Below, piece after piece: positions 43,384 to 53,170 of a stretch of DNA of 64,000 nt (position 1 is the stretch's first letter; the number at the start of each line of letters is the position of its first letter). The DNA is from CAYJLF01 sp964371055 (GTDB lineage: Bacteria > Eisenbacteria > RBG-16-71-46 > CAIMUX01). The DNA is taken from assembly GCA_964371055.1 (NCBI GenBank), contig CAYJLF010000011.1, positions 103,834 to 167,833 on the forward strand. Direction: 5' to 3'. The position numbers and the translations under genes were made by a program. Under the pieces are notes generated by a model that had not been told where the DNA came from, made no database searches, and saw only the letters and a list, made by a program, of their open reading frames with translations.

Positions 43384-45552
43384 CTATCGTTCGGCCGGCA
43401 TCCTCACGATGGTCCGGCGGAGGTATTCAACTCCAGCGCGGACTTCGAGATAGTAGACGCCGGCCGGAGTGAGACGTCCGTCGTCAGCGCGACCGTTCCA
43501 CTCCGTGCGAAGCATTCCGCCTTCTCCGATCGGAAGCGTGAACGAGCCTGCCGCCACCCGACGACCGACCGGATCGAAGATGCGCCACTCCGGCGCCTCC
43601 GCACCCGATCCGTCCGACGTTGCCGCCTCGCTTGACCGCTCGGTCGATGGCCACGCATGAGCGGTCGCGCCGGCCGCGCCGCCCACCTCGATCATGATCG
43701 CGCCGGCCGAAGGATTAGGTCCGATCCGAAGCTCCAGACCGCCCGCCAGCCGGGGCTCGCCCGCTTCGATGCCGGCTCCGCCGGGGGTGAAGAGGTTCCG
43801 CGTTTCGCGCGAAATGCGACGATTTCCATCCAGATCCTCGGCCCAGACTTCCCAGCGATATTCGGTGCCCGGCGTGAGCGGAAAGCCGAGCGTCAAGGCG
43901 GTGTCGGCGCCGGCCGGCAGCGTCCAGGAGGAGCCGCCCGGGGCCGGGTTCCACAACCTGACGGCATAGCTCACCGGACCACCGGCATCGGGATCATCGC
44001 TGGAGCGCCAGAGGAACGTCGGCTGGAGGTTCGCGAGGAGCGCGTGATCCGCTGGTGCCAGGAGGCTGAACGGGATCGGAAAGAGGACCGGGGTGTATTG
44101 CAGCGCATCCAGGACGCTGATCCGGCCCCAACCGTAGTCGTTGTCGGGCGCCGTGTGACGATCGGCTGTCATCATCAGCGCCTCCCGGATCTGGAGGTTG
44201 CTCCACTCCGGATGCGCCTCGGCCAGGAGGGTGGCGGATCCTCCGACCAAAGGCGCGGAGAGAGACGTACCGCTGGCGAAGCCATAGGCCCAAGGATCGC
44301 TTGCATCGGCCCACCAGGTGTACTGGCCGCGCGCGACGACCTCCGGCTTGGTGCGACCGTCGTCGCTCGGTCCGCGGGACGAGAACATGGCGATGACATT
44401 CAGGCTGTCCACCGCCCCCACCGCGAGCATCGTGTCGGCGTCGGCGGGAGTCCCCAGACTCATGGGACCGTTGTAGCCGTAGTTCCCCGCGGAGTTCACG
44501 CAGAGAATGCCTCGCGACGCCGCGATGTCGATCGCGCGCGAAATGACCGGGGTGTCGCCGTCCTTGAGAGGGTAGTCGTAGCAGAACCCGTCATCGAAAC
44601 AGACGTAGCCGAGGCTCGCGCTGGTCACGCGCACCCCGAGCTGGTCGGCCCGCTCCAGGGCCGCGACGTAATTGTCTTCCTCCGCCTGGGTCTCCGTGCG
44701 GACATCCTCGGTCTTGCTGAGGACGAACTCGGCGCCGTAGGCGGGACCGACGATCCAGCCCGGATCGTAGCCACCCGCGACCGCCCAGCAACCGGTGCCG
44801 TGGTTGTGCTGGTTGGGATCGTCGTCGGGGCTGTTCTCGACCTCACCGTCCCCGAAGACATAGTCCCACTCTTCGAGGATCCGGGTCGCCTGGAAGGCGT
44901 GGTGGGACTTACGGAATCCGGTGTCCAGCATCATCATCCGCACCCGATTGCCGGTGTAGCCCAGAGCGTGCACCGGCGGCACGTCGATCTCCATCAGCTG
45001 CCCGTAGGCCGGACCGTAGGGATAGGGCCCGCGCGACCCGGCTTTGAGCCCAAGCGTGCGCCCCAGGGGAGTGCCGTCGGGTGCGAGGTCCGGGCCGAGC
45101 GACTGGCGCTGCGCCCGCGCGACCGGGCGGATCTCCTCGACGAACGGCAGAGCCCGAACCGCGTCGAGCCCCGCGGCGTCGAGGGTCACGCTGACGCCGT
45201 TGAGCCAACACGTCCGGTGGCGAATCGAGCCATGATCCGCCACCGCCGCGACATAGGGTTCCCAGACCGGCAGGTCGCGCTCGTCGGGCACAGCGCCCAG
45301 AGGACTGACGGCGCGCACGGCCCATGAAGCGGGAGCCACCTCGTCCGCGGCCCGGGCCAGAGCGGCCGGATCCAGTGCGAGATCGCCGGAATCGCGGAAG
45401 AAGACCCAGTACGGCGCGGAGTCGTCGGACGGCGTCGAGACCCCGCCCGTGACCGACGCCCGGGCGAACTCCCGGGGCGAGAGAAGAAGCGTGGCCGCGA
45501 GGGCCGGGATGATCAGGAGGTCAAACCAGGTCGGCGTGTTGGGGCGCAACAT
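43384..45552 (-). CDS. secreted S8 (subtilisin-like) serine peptidase with FlgD-like tail
   Basis: The 722-residue protein has a signal peptide (residues ~10-32), an inhibitor-like propeptide (~45-150) and a subtilase domain with the catalytic triad Asp210 (MMMLDTGF), His251 (HNHGTGCW) and Ser430 (ASGTSLSAP), plus the oxyanion Asn in NSAGNYG. A fibronectin-like domain follows (~495-595) and a FlgD-like/sorting-type C terminus starting RIGPNPSAGA, ending IVRMPAER. Two insert regions make the tail longer than in its neighbours. It is a third type of extracellular peptidase in the window. Confidence 0.93.
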   Translation of the reverse strand: MLRPNTPTWFDLLIIPALAATLLLSPREFARASVTGGVSTPSDDSAPYWVFFRDSGDLALDPAALARAADEVAPASWAVRAVSPLGAVPDERDLPVWEPYVAAVADHGSIRHRTCWLNGVSVTLDAAGLDAVRALPFVEEIRPVARAQRQSLGPDLAPDGTPLGRTLGLKAGSRGPYPYGPAYGQLMEIDVPPVHALGYTGNRVRMMMLDTGFRKSHHAFQATRILEEWDYVFGDGEVENSPDDDPNQHNHGTGCWAVAGGYDPGWIVGPAYGAEFVLSKTEDVRTETQAEEDNYVAALERADQLGVRVTSASLGYVCFDDGFCYDYPLKDGDTPVISRAIDIAASRGILCVNSAGNYGYNGPMSLGTPADADTMLAVGAVDSLNVIAMFSSRGPSDDGRTKPEVVARGQYTWWADASDPWAYGFASGTSLSAPLVGGSATLLAEAHPEWSNLQIREALMMTADRHTAPDNDYGWGRISVLDALQYTPVLFPIPFSLLAPADHALLANLQPTFLWRSSDDPDAGGPVSYAVRLWNPAPGGSSWTLPAGADTALTLGFPLTPGTEYRWEVWAEDLDGNRRISRETRNLFTPGGAGIEAGEPRLAGGLELRIGPNPSAGAIMIEVGGAAGATAHAWPSTERSSEAATSDGSGAEAPEWRIFDPVGRRVAAGSFTLPIGEGGMLRTEWNGRADDGRLTPAGVYYLEVRAGVEYLRRTIVRMPAER

Positions 45553-45691
45553 CTCTTCATCGCTCCCGGTGCGAGGTTCGAAGTCGGATCGGCTCCCGGA
45601 GCGGCGATCGGTCCCGCCCGAATCCGGGGGAGCTCCCTAACGAACAAGGATACCACACGGCTCGCCGGGATCGACCCCGCGGACCGAGGCC

Positions 45692-46477
45692 TCAGTCGAG
45701 GCGGAGATGCTCCCGGATCGATCCGTGGAGTCTCCCGTTCGTGGCGAGGATCGAGCCGCCGGCCAGCCAGTCGTCACCGCCGCGCGCGTCGGTCACCGTG
45801 CCGCCGGCCTCGCGCACGAGGAGGGCCCCGGCCGCGACGTCCCACGGATTGAGGTAGAGCTCCCAGTAGCCGTCGTAGCGCCCGTCGGCGACATAAGCGA
45901 GATCGAGCGCCGCCGACCCGCAGCGCCGGAGGCCGCGACTGACCAGACTCAGGCGGGACCAGTTCTCGAGGTTGCTGTTCGTGAGCTCTCCCTGTCGGTA
46001 GGCGAAGCCGCTGGCCAGCAGGGCATGGGACAGATCGGCCTCCCCCGACACCTTGAGCGGGCGTTCCAGGTTGAACCAGGCTCCCTCCCCGCGACAGGCG
46101 GTGAAGAGCTGGTTCAGCGCCGGAGCGAAGATCACGCCGAGGAGAATCCCCCCGGCATCCTCGAGGGCGATCGACACGCAGAACATCGGATGGTGATGCA
46201 CGAAGTTGGTCGTGCCGTCGAGCGGATCGATGATCCAGCGATAGGGAGAGGCGCCGGTCCGGCTATTCCCCTCCTCGGCCAGGATGCCGTGATCCGGCCA
46301 GGCGGCGTGGATGGCCTCGGTCACCCGCCGCTCCGCCTCGATGTCGTACTGCGTGACGAGGTTCCGCCATCCCTTGTAGTCGATCCGGTCCCGGTCGACC
46401 TGGCCGAACCCCTCGTGGAGGAACGCACCCGCCGAACGGGCCAGGTCCACGGCGAATGTGAGCCACTGATCGTTCAT
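45692..46477 (-). CDS. suhB: inositol monophosphatase family protein
   Basis: The 261-residue enzyme has all three metal-site motifs of the family: ILAEEG (Glu), WIIDPLDGTTNF (Asp-Pro-Leu-Asp-Gly-Thr) and NPWDVAAGALLVREAGG. It may dephosphorylate inositol phosphate or related sugar phosphates; SuhB of E. coli also binds RNA polymerase. It is divergent from glyS, with 165 bases between the two starts. Confidence 0.92.
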   Translation of the reverse strand: MNDQWLTFAVDLARSAGAFLHEGFGQVDRDRIDYKGWRNLVTQYDIEAERRVTEAIHAAWPDHGILAEEGNSRTGASPYRWIIDPLDGTTNFVHHHPMFCVSIALEDAGGILLGVIFAPALNQLFTACRGEGAWFNLERPLKVSGEADLSHALLASGFAYRQGELTNSNLENWSRLSLVSRGLRRCGSAALDLAYVADGRYDGYWELYLNPWDVAAGALLVREAGGTVTDARGGDDWLAGGSILATNGRLHGSIREHLRLD

Positions 46478-46526
46478 CCGACTTCACCTCTTCCGGGTCC
46501 GCCCGCGGGCGGTGGCCGTTTCCCTG

Positions 46527-46556
46527 TTGAGATTCCCGTCCCGGAACCGATACATT
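46527..46556 (+). promoter_or_regulatory. candidate sigma-70 promoter of glyS
   Basis: TTGAGA (46527-46532) and TACATT (46551-46556) are 18 bases apart in the divergent suhB/glyS spacer. They would give a leader of about 80 bases. The leader contains a GGTTCGAACC palindrome at 46576-46585. Confidence 0.5.
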
Positions 46557-46642
46557 TCCCGGACACTGTAGCAGGTTCGAACCGGTTCCGTCGTCGCCCG
46601 CGCGTCCGCGTCGCGACCAGGGGCGACGACCGCGGGGGATTC

Positions 46643-47968
46643 ATGGAAAGCGTCATGGACAAGATCGTCAGCCTCTCCAAGCGACGGGGCTTCGTCTTCC
46701 CATCCAGCGAGATCTACGGCGGCATCAATGCCTGCTGGGACTACGGTCCCCTCGGTTCCAGGCTCAAGAACAACGTGAAGCGGGCCTGGTGGAAGGCGAT
46801 GACACAGCTCCGGGACGACATCGAGGGGCTCGACGCCGCCATCCTGATGCACCCCCGCGTCTGGGAGGCCTCCGGCCACGTCGAGAACTTCACCGACCCC
46901 CTGATCGACTGCAAGACCTGCAAGGGGCGCTTCCGCGCCGACAAGCTCGACATGGTCCCGTGCCCGAAGAAGCCGAGCAAGCATCCCGGCGAACACCACG
47001 AGTGCGAGCTGACCGAGCCGCGCCTCTTCAACCTGATGTTCAAGACCTTCATGGGGCCGGTCGAGGAGGCGGCTTCGGTGGTCTACCTGCGGCCGGAGAC
47101 CGCTCAGGGGATCTACGTCAACTTCGACAACGTCCGGGTCTCTGCCCGGCAGAAGATCCCTTTCGGCATCGCCCAGATCGGCAAGGCCTTCCGCAACGAG
47201 ATCACTCCCGGCAATTTCATCTTCCGTACGCGCGAGTTCGAACAGATGGAGATGCAGTTCTTCGTCAAGCCGGGGAGCGACATGGAGTGGCTGGAACACT
47301 GGCGGGAGGCGCGCATGGCGTGGTATCACGCGCACGGCGTGCGTCCCGAGAAGCTCCGCTTCCACCAGCACGAGGGGAAGGAACTGGCGCACTACGCCAA
47401 GGCGGCCTACGACATCGAGTACGAGTATCCCTTCGGCTGGCAGGAATTGGAGGGGATCCACAACCGGACCGACTTCGATCTCAAGCGGCACCAGGAGTAC
47501 TCGGGCAAGAAGCTCGAGTACTTCGACGAGGCGACCAAGGAGCGGTACGTGCCGTTCATCGTCGAGACCTCGGCCGGCTGCGACCGCTCGTTGCTGACCT
47601 TCCTGGTCGACGCCTACCGCGAGGATGAGCACGAGGGCGAGGTGCGCGCCTATCTTTCGCTCCACCCGGTGCTGGCCCCGATCAAAGCGGCCGTCTTCCC
47701 GCTGGTGAAGAAGGACGGCCTGCCCGAGATCGCGCACCGGATCTGCGCGGAACTCCGCCCGCAGATGGAAGTCTTCTATGACGAGAGCGGCGCGGTCGGC
47801 CGGCGCTACCGCCGGATGGACGAGGTCGGCACCCCGTTCTGCCTCACGGTCGACTCCGAGACCCAGCAGAACGACTCGGTCACGGTGCGCTTCCGGGACA
47901 CCCTCGAGCAGGTGCGGGTGAACCTGGCCGATCTCAAGGACGACCTGCGGAAGCGGATCGAGGGATAG
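46643..47968 (+). CDS. glyS: glycyl-tRNA synthetase, dimeric type
   Basis: The 441-residue class II synthetase charges tRNA-Gly. It is the homodimeric (eukaryote/archaea-like, GlyQS) form rather than the alpha2-beta2 bacterial form. Visible are FVFPSSEIYGGINACWDYGPLG (motif before the fold), a zinc-like CKTCKGRF, motif 2 GKAFRNEITPGNFIFRTREFEQME, VETSAGCDRS (motif 3 region) and the anticodon-binding domain from LAPIKAAVFPL. Start ATG 46643 is fixed by the N-terminal motif; the longer frame upstream overlaps suhB. Confidence 0.96.
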   Translation: MESVMDKIVSLSKRRGFVFPSSEIYGGINACWDYGPLGSRLKNNVKRAWWKAMTQLRDDIEGLDAAILMHPRVWEASGHVENFTDPLIDCKTCKGRFRADKLDMVPCPKKPSKHPGEHHECELTEPRLFNLMFKTFMGPVEEAASVVYLRPETAQGIYVNFDNVRVSARQKIPFGIAQIGKAFRNEITPGNFIFRTREFEQMEMQFFVKPGSDMEWLEHWREARMAWYHAHGVRPEKLRFHQHEGKELAHYAKAAYDIEYEYPFGWQELEGIHNRTDFDLKRHQEYSGKKLEYFDEATKERYVPFIVETSAGCDRSLLTFLVDAYREDEHEGEVRAYLSLHPVLAPIKAAVFPLVKKDGLPEIAHRICAELRPQMEVFYDESGAVGRRYRRMDEVGTPFCLTVDSETQQNDSVTVRFRDTLEQVRVNLADLKDDLRKRIEG

Positions 47969-48020
47969 GAAGACAACGCCGCGCTACACTCTCCCGGGTC
48001 GCCTGAACCAGGAGGTCGTC

Positions 48021-49190
48021 GTGCCCGGATCCCAGGACCGGCGGGAACAGCTCGTGCGCCTTCGCGGGAAGCGGCGCACTCCGCGCGGAGCCCCGCCCGG
48101 CACGCTCCACGCCGACCCTTCCGCGCCCCACCCCGTCATGCGGGTCATGGCCTACGGCCCTGACCACCTGATCGAGCCGACGCTCGCCGCACCCGGGGAA
48201 CTGCGACCGCTCCTCGGCGCCCACCCGATGATCTGGATCGACATCGACGGTCTGGGCGACGTCCAGTTCGTGCGTGACCTGGCCGAGGTCTTCAATATCC
48301 ACCCGCTGGCCCAGGAGGACATGGTCAACACCTACCAGCGGGCGAAGGTCGACCCCTACGGTGACCATCTCTTCCTCGTGTCGCGCATGCTCACGCTGAA
48401 AAACGGTGCGATCCTGAACGAACAGCTGAGCCTCTACGTCGGGCCCGGGTTCCTCGTGAGCTTCCAGGAGATCCCCGGAGACTGCCTCGACCCCGTGCGC
48501 GCCCGACTGCGCCAGGGAGGCCCGATCCGGGAACGCGGCTCGGACCATCTGGCCTACGCCCTGCTCGATGCCGTCATCGACGGATACTTCCCGATCCTCG
48601 AACATTCCGGCGATCGACTCGAGGAGCTCGAGGAGCGGATCCTCACCCGGCCGGCCCCGGACGCGGTGAGGCAGGTCCACGGAGTCCGCCACCAGTTGAT
48701 TACCCTGCGGCGCGCCGTCTGGCCGCTCCGCGAGGCGGTGAACGCGCTCTTGCGCGATCCGCACCCCCGCCTGACCGAAGAGACCCGCTACTACCTGCGT
48801 GACTGCTATGACCACACCGTCCAGATCCTCGATCTGGTCGAGACCTACCGCGAGTTGACGTCAAGCCTGACCGACGTCTACCTCTCGAGCCTTGGACAGC
48901 GCACGAACGACATCATGCGGCTTTTGACCGTCATCTCGACGATCTTCATCCCCCTCACCTTCCTGGCCGGCGTCTGGGGGATGAATTTCGACCCGAAGGT
49001 CTCGCGCTGGAACATGCCCGAGCTGCTCTGGACCCTCGGCTATCCGATCGCGCTGGCGGTGATGGTGGCGATCGCGGTGGCGATGCTCTGGTATTTCCGG
49101 CGGCGTGGATGGCTGGGACCGCTCGTCCAGGCGGCCCGGGAAGGCGATCGAAGGGGCTCCGGGCCCGGCCCCGACAGCGAACGTCACTGA
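48021..49190 (+). CDS. corA: CorA family magnesium/divalent cation transporter
   Basis: The 389-residue protein has a long cytoplasmic domain (~1-310) ending in a coiled helix and two C-terminal membrane helices joined by the signature GMN in FLAGVWGMNFDPKV. It pumps Mg2+ or Co2+ passively inward as a pentamer. The N-terminal 40 residues are basic and Pro-rich. Start GTG 48021 is four bases after GGAGGT. It lies 52 bases behind glyS and ends before a hairpin with a T run. Confidence 0.93.
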   Translation: MPGSQDRREQLVRLRGKRRTPRGAPPGTLHADPSAPHPVMRVMAYGPDHLIEPTLAAPGELRPLLGAHPMIWIDIDGLGDVQFVRDLAEVFNIHPLAQEDMVNTYQRAKVDPYGDHLFLVSRMLTLKNGAILNEQLSLYVGPGFLVSFQEIPGDCLDPVRARLRQGGPIRERGSDHLAYALLDAVIDGYFPILEHSGDRLEELEERILTRPAPDAVRQVHGVRHQLITLRRAVWPLREAVNALLRDPHPRLTEETRYYLRDCYDHTVQILDLVETYRELTSSLTDVYLSSLGQRTNDIMRLLTVISTIFIPLTFLAGVWGMNFDPKVSRWNMPELLWTLGYPIALAVMVAIAVAMLWYFRRRGWLGPLVQAAREGDRRGSGPGPDSERH

Positions 49191-49244
49191 CGCGGTCCGG
49201 CGACCGGCGCGGCTTCCGGGAACCGCTTCCGCGGACCATAGAGG

Positions 49245-49290
49245 GCCGGCGTGATCACCCAGAGGCGACCACGCCGGCAGTACCGTTTTT
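49245..49290 (+). terminator. hairpin with T run after corA
   Basis: GCCGGCGTG and CACGCCGGC form a 9-base stem with a 16-base loop, and TTTTT follows at 49286-49290 after a 7-base gap. It lies between the convergent corA and M28 peptidase genes. Confidence 0.5.
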
Positions 49291-49320
49291 CCTGATCGTC
49301 CTTTAGAACGTACGACCGGT

Positions 49321-52257
49321 CTACGGTCGCAGCACGACCGTCCGGGAGCGGATCTCCGCGCCCGCCTCCAAGCGGAGGAAGTAGACGCCGGCCGCGAGCG
49401 GCCGATGCGCCGCATCGAATCCGTCCCACTCCAACCGGTGCGCTCCCGCGCCATAGCTCCCCTCGGCCAACACGCGTACCTGCCGGCCATCCGGAGCGAA
49501 GAGGCTGAGCCGAACCTCGCTCGTTCCCGGCAGCGCGAATTCCACCAGCCCGCCCGGCGCCAGGGGGTGAGGCCGCGGCGAGTAGAGGGAGAGAGTCGCG
49601 ACGACCGGCGGATCCTCGACCGCCACCGTGGTGACCGTGCCTGAGATCTCGAAGTCGTCGATCGCGGCCTCCACGAGCGAGCCGGGCGAGAGGTCGGTCG
49701 CGACGAACCGGAAGACGACCTGGCTGCTCGGCGTGATCAGTCCGGCGAGGTCGTGGGAGATCTCCTGCCAGCTGTTCGCCGACTGCGTCGTGCGCTCGAG
49801 GTCGACCCAGTTCGTCCCGCCGTTGCTGGAGACCTGCACGACCCACTCATCCGCCCCCGGGTTGTTCCCCAGGTTGTTCGTGTACCAACGCCAGTAGGTC
49901 ACGCGGGGGGCATCGTGACGGGTGAGGTCGAACATGGGCGAGACCAGCGTGGTCGTTCCGCCGTCCACGTCCGCTTCACCGGCGGCGCCACCCACCGAGC
50001 CCTGCCCCGTGAAGAAGCAGCGCGCACCGGGAGGAGCCGTGTGGTCGTCCTCCGTCTGTGCCGGCTGGCCGTTGTAGACCGTCCCGATCGGATCGCCGAT
50101 CGTCCAGAGCCCGGACGTGGCGTTGTCTCCCGCCGCGCCCAGCGCCCAGGTCGTCAGCCCCTCGACTTCGTCGTAATAGCTGGTGCCGACCTTGATCCGA
50201 AGGGCGGAGGAGGCGGTGTAGCCGCTGTTCGCGCCGAGCGCGAGGTCGAGGTCGAGCAGCGTACCCTCGGTCGCGCCGGCGGCGACGGCCACGCGGAAGA
50301 GGGGTGCGAGTTCCACCTCCTGTCCGGCGGCGATGAGCGCCGCGCCCGAGCTCTCCTCGAGCACCGTCACCCCCTCGCTTCCCGCGGACATGTTCGCCGT
50401 CACGGACGCGGCGTTCTGTCCTCCGCTGTTGCGCAGGCGGACCGCGATGTCGACGACTTCACCAGGATCGATCACACCGTTACCGTTGCCGGCCGGCGCG
50501 TCGTCGATCCGATAGAAGCAGGAGCCGAGGATCGGAGCGATGATGTTGAATTGCAGCGGCAGGTTCCGGGAACCCGACTGGTCGGTGACCGCGAGCGTGA
50601 GGGGAACGGTCGCGCCGTGCGGCGCGGTGCCCGAGACCTGGAGGAGGAAGGGCGCCAGCGAGGTGCCGTCCCCGCCGGCCGGGATGGGATTCCAGGACCC
50701 GGTCCCGTCCACTACCGTCACGTCCACCGCGCCGGAGCTGAGCAGGCCGGTCACGCCGGTGGCCTGGGTGCTACCGGCATTGTGCAGCGTGATGGAGAGC
50801 TCGATCGTCTCGCCCGGGTTGAAGGCTCCGTCGCCGTTGCCGTTCGACTCGCCCACCACGTCATCGTCGACCGTGCTGCCCCCCAGGACCAGGTAAGGTC
50901 CGGCCGGGGCGAACGGAATCGCCGCCACGGCCGCCGCCGCCAGGTTCCCCCGCGCGCATGCGACCGGGTAGTCTTGCGGATACCGCTCGATGCGATCGTC
51001 GCAGGTGTGATACCAGGGGCAGAAATCACTGCCCCACGCTTCTTCCTCGATCGAGCAGATGGCGTGGTAACCATGATCCCAGAACGACGCGTGGTCGCTG
51101 GCCGCGAGCGCCTCGACGAGGATGACCGGTTCGATCTGTCCGGGGAGGTAGGTGTCAAAGGCGTTCTCGAGGCTGGCAGCCACCGCCTGCGACGCGCTGT
51201 TGGTGTAGATCACCAGGTCGGGCGGGGCCGGATCGGTGCCGCGGTAGGCGATCATGTCCATGTTGTAGACCGCGATGATGTCCTCGCCCAGGCCGGCGAC
51301 GTAGCTCGCATAGGCGGCGCTGCCGAGGAGACCCTGCTCCTCGCCGTTGAAGAGGGCGAACTTCACCGTGTACTCGAAGGAGTAGCCGCACATGATGCGG
51401 GCCGCCTCGAGCACGGCCGCGGTGCCGCTGCCGTTGTCGTCGGCGCCGGGCGCACAGACCGACGGCGTCGGCGACGTGGAATCAAGATGCCCGCAGAGGT
51501 AAATCACCTTCGTCGGGTCGACGACCCCCGGCAGGGTGGCGATCACGTTGCGCCGCTGCGCCCCGTTCTGCAGGTAGAGATGGAACTCCGCGTCGAGGCC
51601 GTAGCTCTGGAACTGCTCCAGCATCCACTGCGTCGCCTGGACGTTGGCCGGCTGGTAGGTCTGGCGGGTCTCGAAGTCGTCAAGCGTCTGCCACTTGGGT
51701 TGGTAGGTGACAGAGGTGAGTTCGCTCACCATCAAGGCGACGAGCGGATCGACCTCCCGGGCCATCGAGGGGGCCTCGACCTCACGCGACGCCGGCGATT
51801 CCGTCACCCGATCCAGCGGGACCCGCACCGGCTGCCGGAGTCCCCGCAGAGTGGCGTTGGTCGCGTCGGTCAGCCGAGGAGCATCGGCTTCGGCCGGCAG
51901 GGCCAGCACCACCTCGCGCGGCGCGCGCGCCAGGACCCGGGCCGGTGCTTCGAACTGCGCCCGAAGGCCGTCCTCCACGAGATAGACGAAGAGCTGCTCC
52001 CCGGGCTCGAGCGCCAATCGGGCCGCGCCGCGCGCGACCAGCGCCCCCGTCCGCTCTGCCGGAACGGCGAGGATCCGTCCCGCGGGGCCCTGGTAGAGCG
52101 AACGTCCCTCGTCCGCCCCGACCTCCGTCGCCGCCCAGAGCAGATCGAGCCCCGAGGGCAGGGCGGCATGGCCGACGGCCGGCAGAAGCAGCGTGGCGAG
52201 ACTGACCATGGCAAACGCAAGGAACGCGGAGCGGCAAGGAGCAGACCGCCGGTGCAT
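49321..52257 (-). CDS. secreted M28 peptidase with beta-sandwich module and FlgD-like tail (second copy)
   Basis: The 978-residue exported protein has a signal peptide (FLAFAMVSLATLLLPAVGHA), a propeptide (~35-180) and an M28 zinc peptidase domain (~190-440): CGHLDSTSP, GADDNGSGT, LFNGEEQGLLGS, NMDMIAYRG and ASDHASFWDHGYHAI. Two Ig-like domains follow (~450-690), then the shared beta-sandwich module (~695-880) and a FlgD-like tail from SPRPHPLAPGG to VVLRP. It is like the peptidase at 12-14.6 kb but has two more Ig domains. Start ATG 52257 lies behind GGGGAGGG. Confidence 0.92.
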   Translation of the reverse strand: MHRRSAPCRSAFLAFAMVSLATLLLPAVGHAALPSGLDLLWAATEVGADEGRSLYQGPAGRILAVPAERTGALVARGAARLALEPGEQLFVYLVEDGLRAQFEAPARVLARAPREVVLALPAEADAPRLTDATNATLRGLRQPVRVPLDRVTESPASREVEAPSMAREVDPLVALMVSELTSVTYQPKWQTLDDFETRQTYQPANVQATQWMLEQFQSYGLDAEFHLYLQNGAQRRNVIATLPGVVDPTKVIYLCGHLDSTSPTPSVCAPGADDNGSGTAAVLEAARIMCGYSFEYTVKFALFNGEEQGLLGSAAYASYVAGLGEDIIAVYNMDMIAYRGTDPAPPDLVIYTNSASQAVAASLENAFDTYLPGQIEPVILVEALAASDHASFWDHGYHAICSIEEEAWGSDFCPWYHTCDDRIERYPQDYPVACARGNLAAAAVAAIPFAPAGPYLVLGGSTVDDDVVGESNGNGDGAFNPGETIELSITLHNAGSTQATGVTGLLSSGAVDVTVVDGTGSWNPIPAGGDGTSLAPFLLQVSGTAPHGATVPLTLAVTDQSGSRNLPLQFNIIAPILGSCFYRIDDAPAGNGNGVIDPGEVVDIAVRLRNSGGQNAASVTANMSAGSEGVTVLEESSGAALIAAGQEVELAPLFRVAVAAGATEGTLLDLDLALGANSGYTASSALRIKVGTSYYDEVEGLTTWALGAAGDNATSGLWTIGDPIGTVYNGQPAQTEDDHTAPPGARCFFTGQGSVGGAAGEADVDGGTTTLVSPMFDLTRHDAPRVTYWRWYTNNLGNNPGADEWVVQVSSNGGTNWVDLERTTQSANSWQEISHDLAGLITPSSQVVFRFVATDLSPGSLVEAAIDDFEISGTVTTVAVEDPPVVATLSLYSPRPHPLAPGGLVEFALPGTSEVRLSLFAPDGRQVRVLAEGSYGAGAHRLEWDGFDAAHRPLAAGVYFLRLEAGAEIRSRTVVLRP

Positions 52258-52428
52258 GGGACCCTCCCCTGGCGAGATGATGGACTGACCCGGCGGCTGC
52301 GGGAGCGCCGGTGAAAGGACCGAAAAGGACCTCCACCATTGTCGCACGCCGGATCGCAGGAAGGGAACCGCCGTGACGGGCCGAAGGCCGCCCCCCGCCG
52401 CGCCGGGTCCGCCCCCCGCGATCCAAGA

Positions 52429-52467
52429 TTTAGGTTGCCCTGACATTCTATTTTAGGGTTACCTAAA
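52429..52467 (+). promoter_or_regulatory. TroR/MntR-type operator and promoter
   Basis: TTTAGG-GTTA-CCTAAA (52452-52467) is a perfect dyad of the DtxR/MntR box type, and a second half-site TTTAGG lies 23 bases upstream (52429-52434). A promoter CTGACA (52440-52445), 18 bases, TAAATT (52464-52469) places the dyad over the -10. Metal-loaded repressor bound here would block transcription of its own gene and the ABC cassette. Confidence 0.7.
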
Positions 52468-52483
52468 TTAGAGGCGTAAGACC

Positions 52484-53170
52484 ATGCACACCGCAGCCGA
52501 AGAAGACTACCTCAAGACGATGCTGGACCTGGAAGAGTCAGGGGATCCAGTCACGACCACCAGCCTCGCCGGGCGCCTGGGGATCCGCCCCGCCTCGGTC
52601 ACGGGGATGCTCCAGCGGCTGGCGGAACGCCGCCTCATCACCTATCGACCGTACCAGGCCGTGCGGCTGACGCCCAAGGGTCGTGCCGCCGCCCTCGCGA
52701 CGCTGCGCCGGCATCGCCTGATCGAGCTCTTTCTCGTCCGGATCCTGGGACTGCCGTGGGATCAGGTCCACGCGGAGGCGGAGCGGTGGGAACATGTGGT
52801 CTCCGAACCGGTGATCGAGAAGATGGACGAAGTGCTGGGACGCCCGACGCGCGACCCGCACGGCGCCCCGATTCCGCGGACCGACGGCGGGATGACGATC
52901 GCCGCCACCCGACCGCTGGCCGAGTTCGGTCCGGGCGCCCGGGCGCGAGTCGCGCAGTTGCCGGATCGTGATCCCGAGTTCCTGCGGTATCTGGGCGGGC
53001 TGGGCATCGTGCCCGATGCGGTGGTCGAGATCCTCCAGGTCGAACCGTTCAACGGCCCGCTGACGGTGCGGATCGGACGCCGCAAGGCCGTGGTGGGACG
53101 CGAGACTCTGCGGCAGGTCCTGGCCACCACGCCGGCCGACGCGCTGACGCCGGAAAGGAAACCCCGATGA
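52484..53170 (+). CDS. troR: DtxR/MntR family metal-dependent repressor, TroR-like
   Basis: The 228-residue regulator has an N-terminal winged helix (EEDYLKTMLDLEE, TTSLAGRLGIRPASVTGMLQRLAERRLI), the metal-binding dimerisation domain (RHRLIELFLVRILGLPWDQVHAEAERWEHVVS) and a C-terminal FeoA/SH3-like domain (~150-215), so it is the long DtxR form. It leads the cassette, overlapping the binding-protein gene by 4 bases. It probably senses Mn2+ or Fe2+ and binds the dyad just upstream. Confidence 0.92.
   Translation: MHTAAEEDYLKTMLDLEESGDPVTTTSLAGRLGIRPASVTGMLQRLAERRLITYRPYQAVRLTPKGRAAALATLRRHRLIELFLVRILGLPWDQVHAEAERWEHVVSEPVIEKMDEVLGRPTRDPHGAPIPRTDGGMTIAATRPLAEFGPGARARVAQLPDRDPEFLRYLGGLGIVPDAVVEILQVEPFNGPLTVRIGRRKAVVGRETLRQVLATTPADALTPERKPR

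Noticed and set aside
49753..52314. 853-codon plus-strand frame opposite the second M28 peptidase
   Set aside because: Same reason; composition is Arg/Gly/Val/Asp-rich without motifs, while the minus strand encodes the peptidase.
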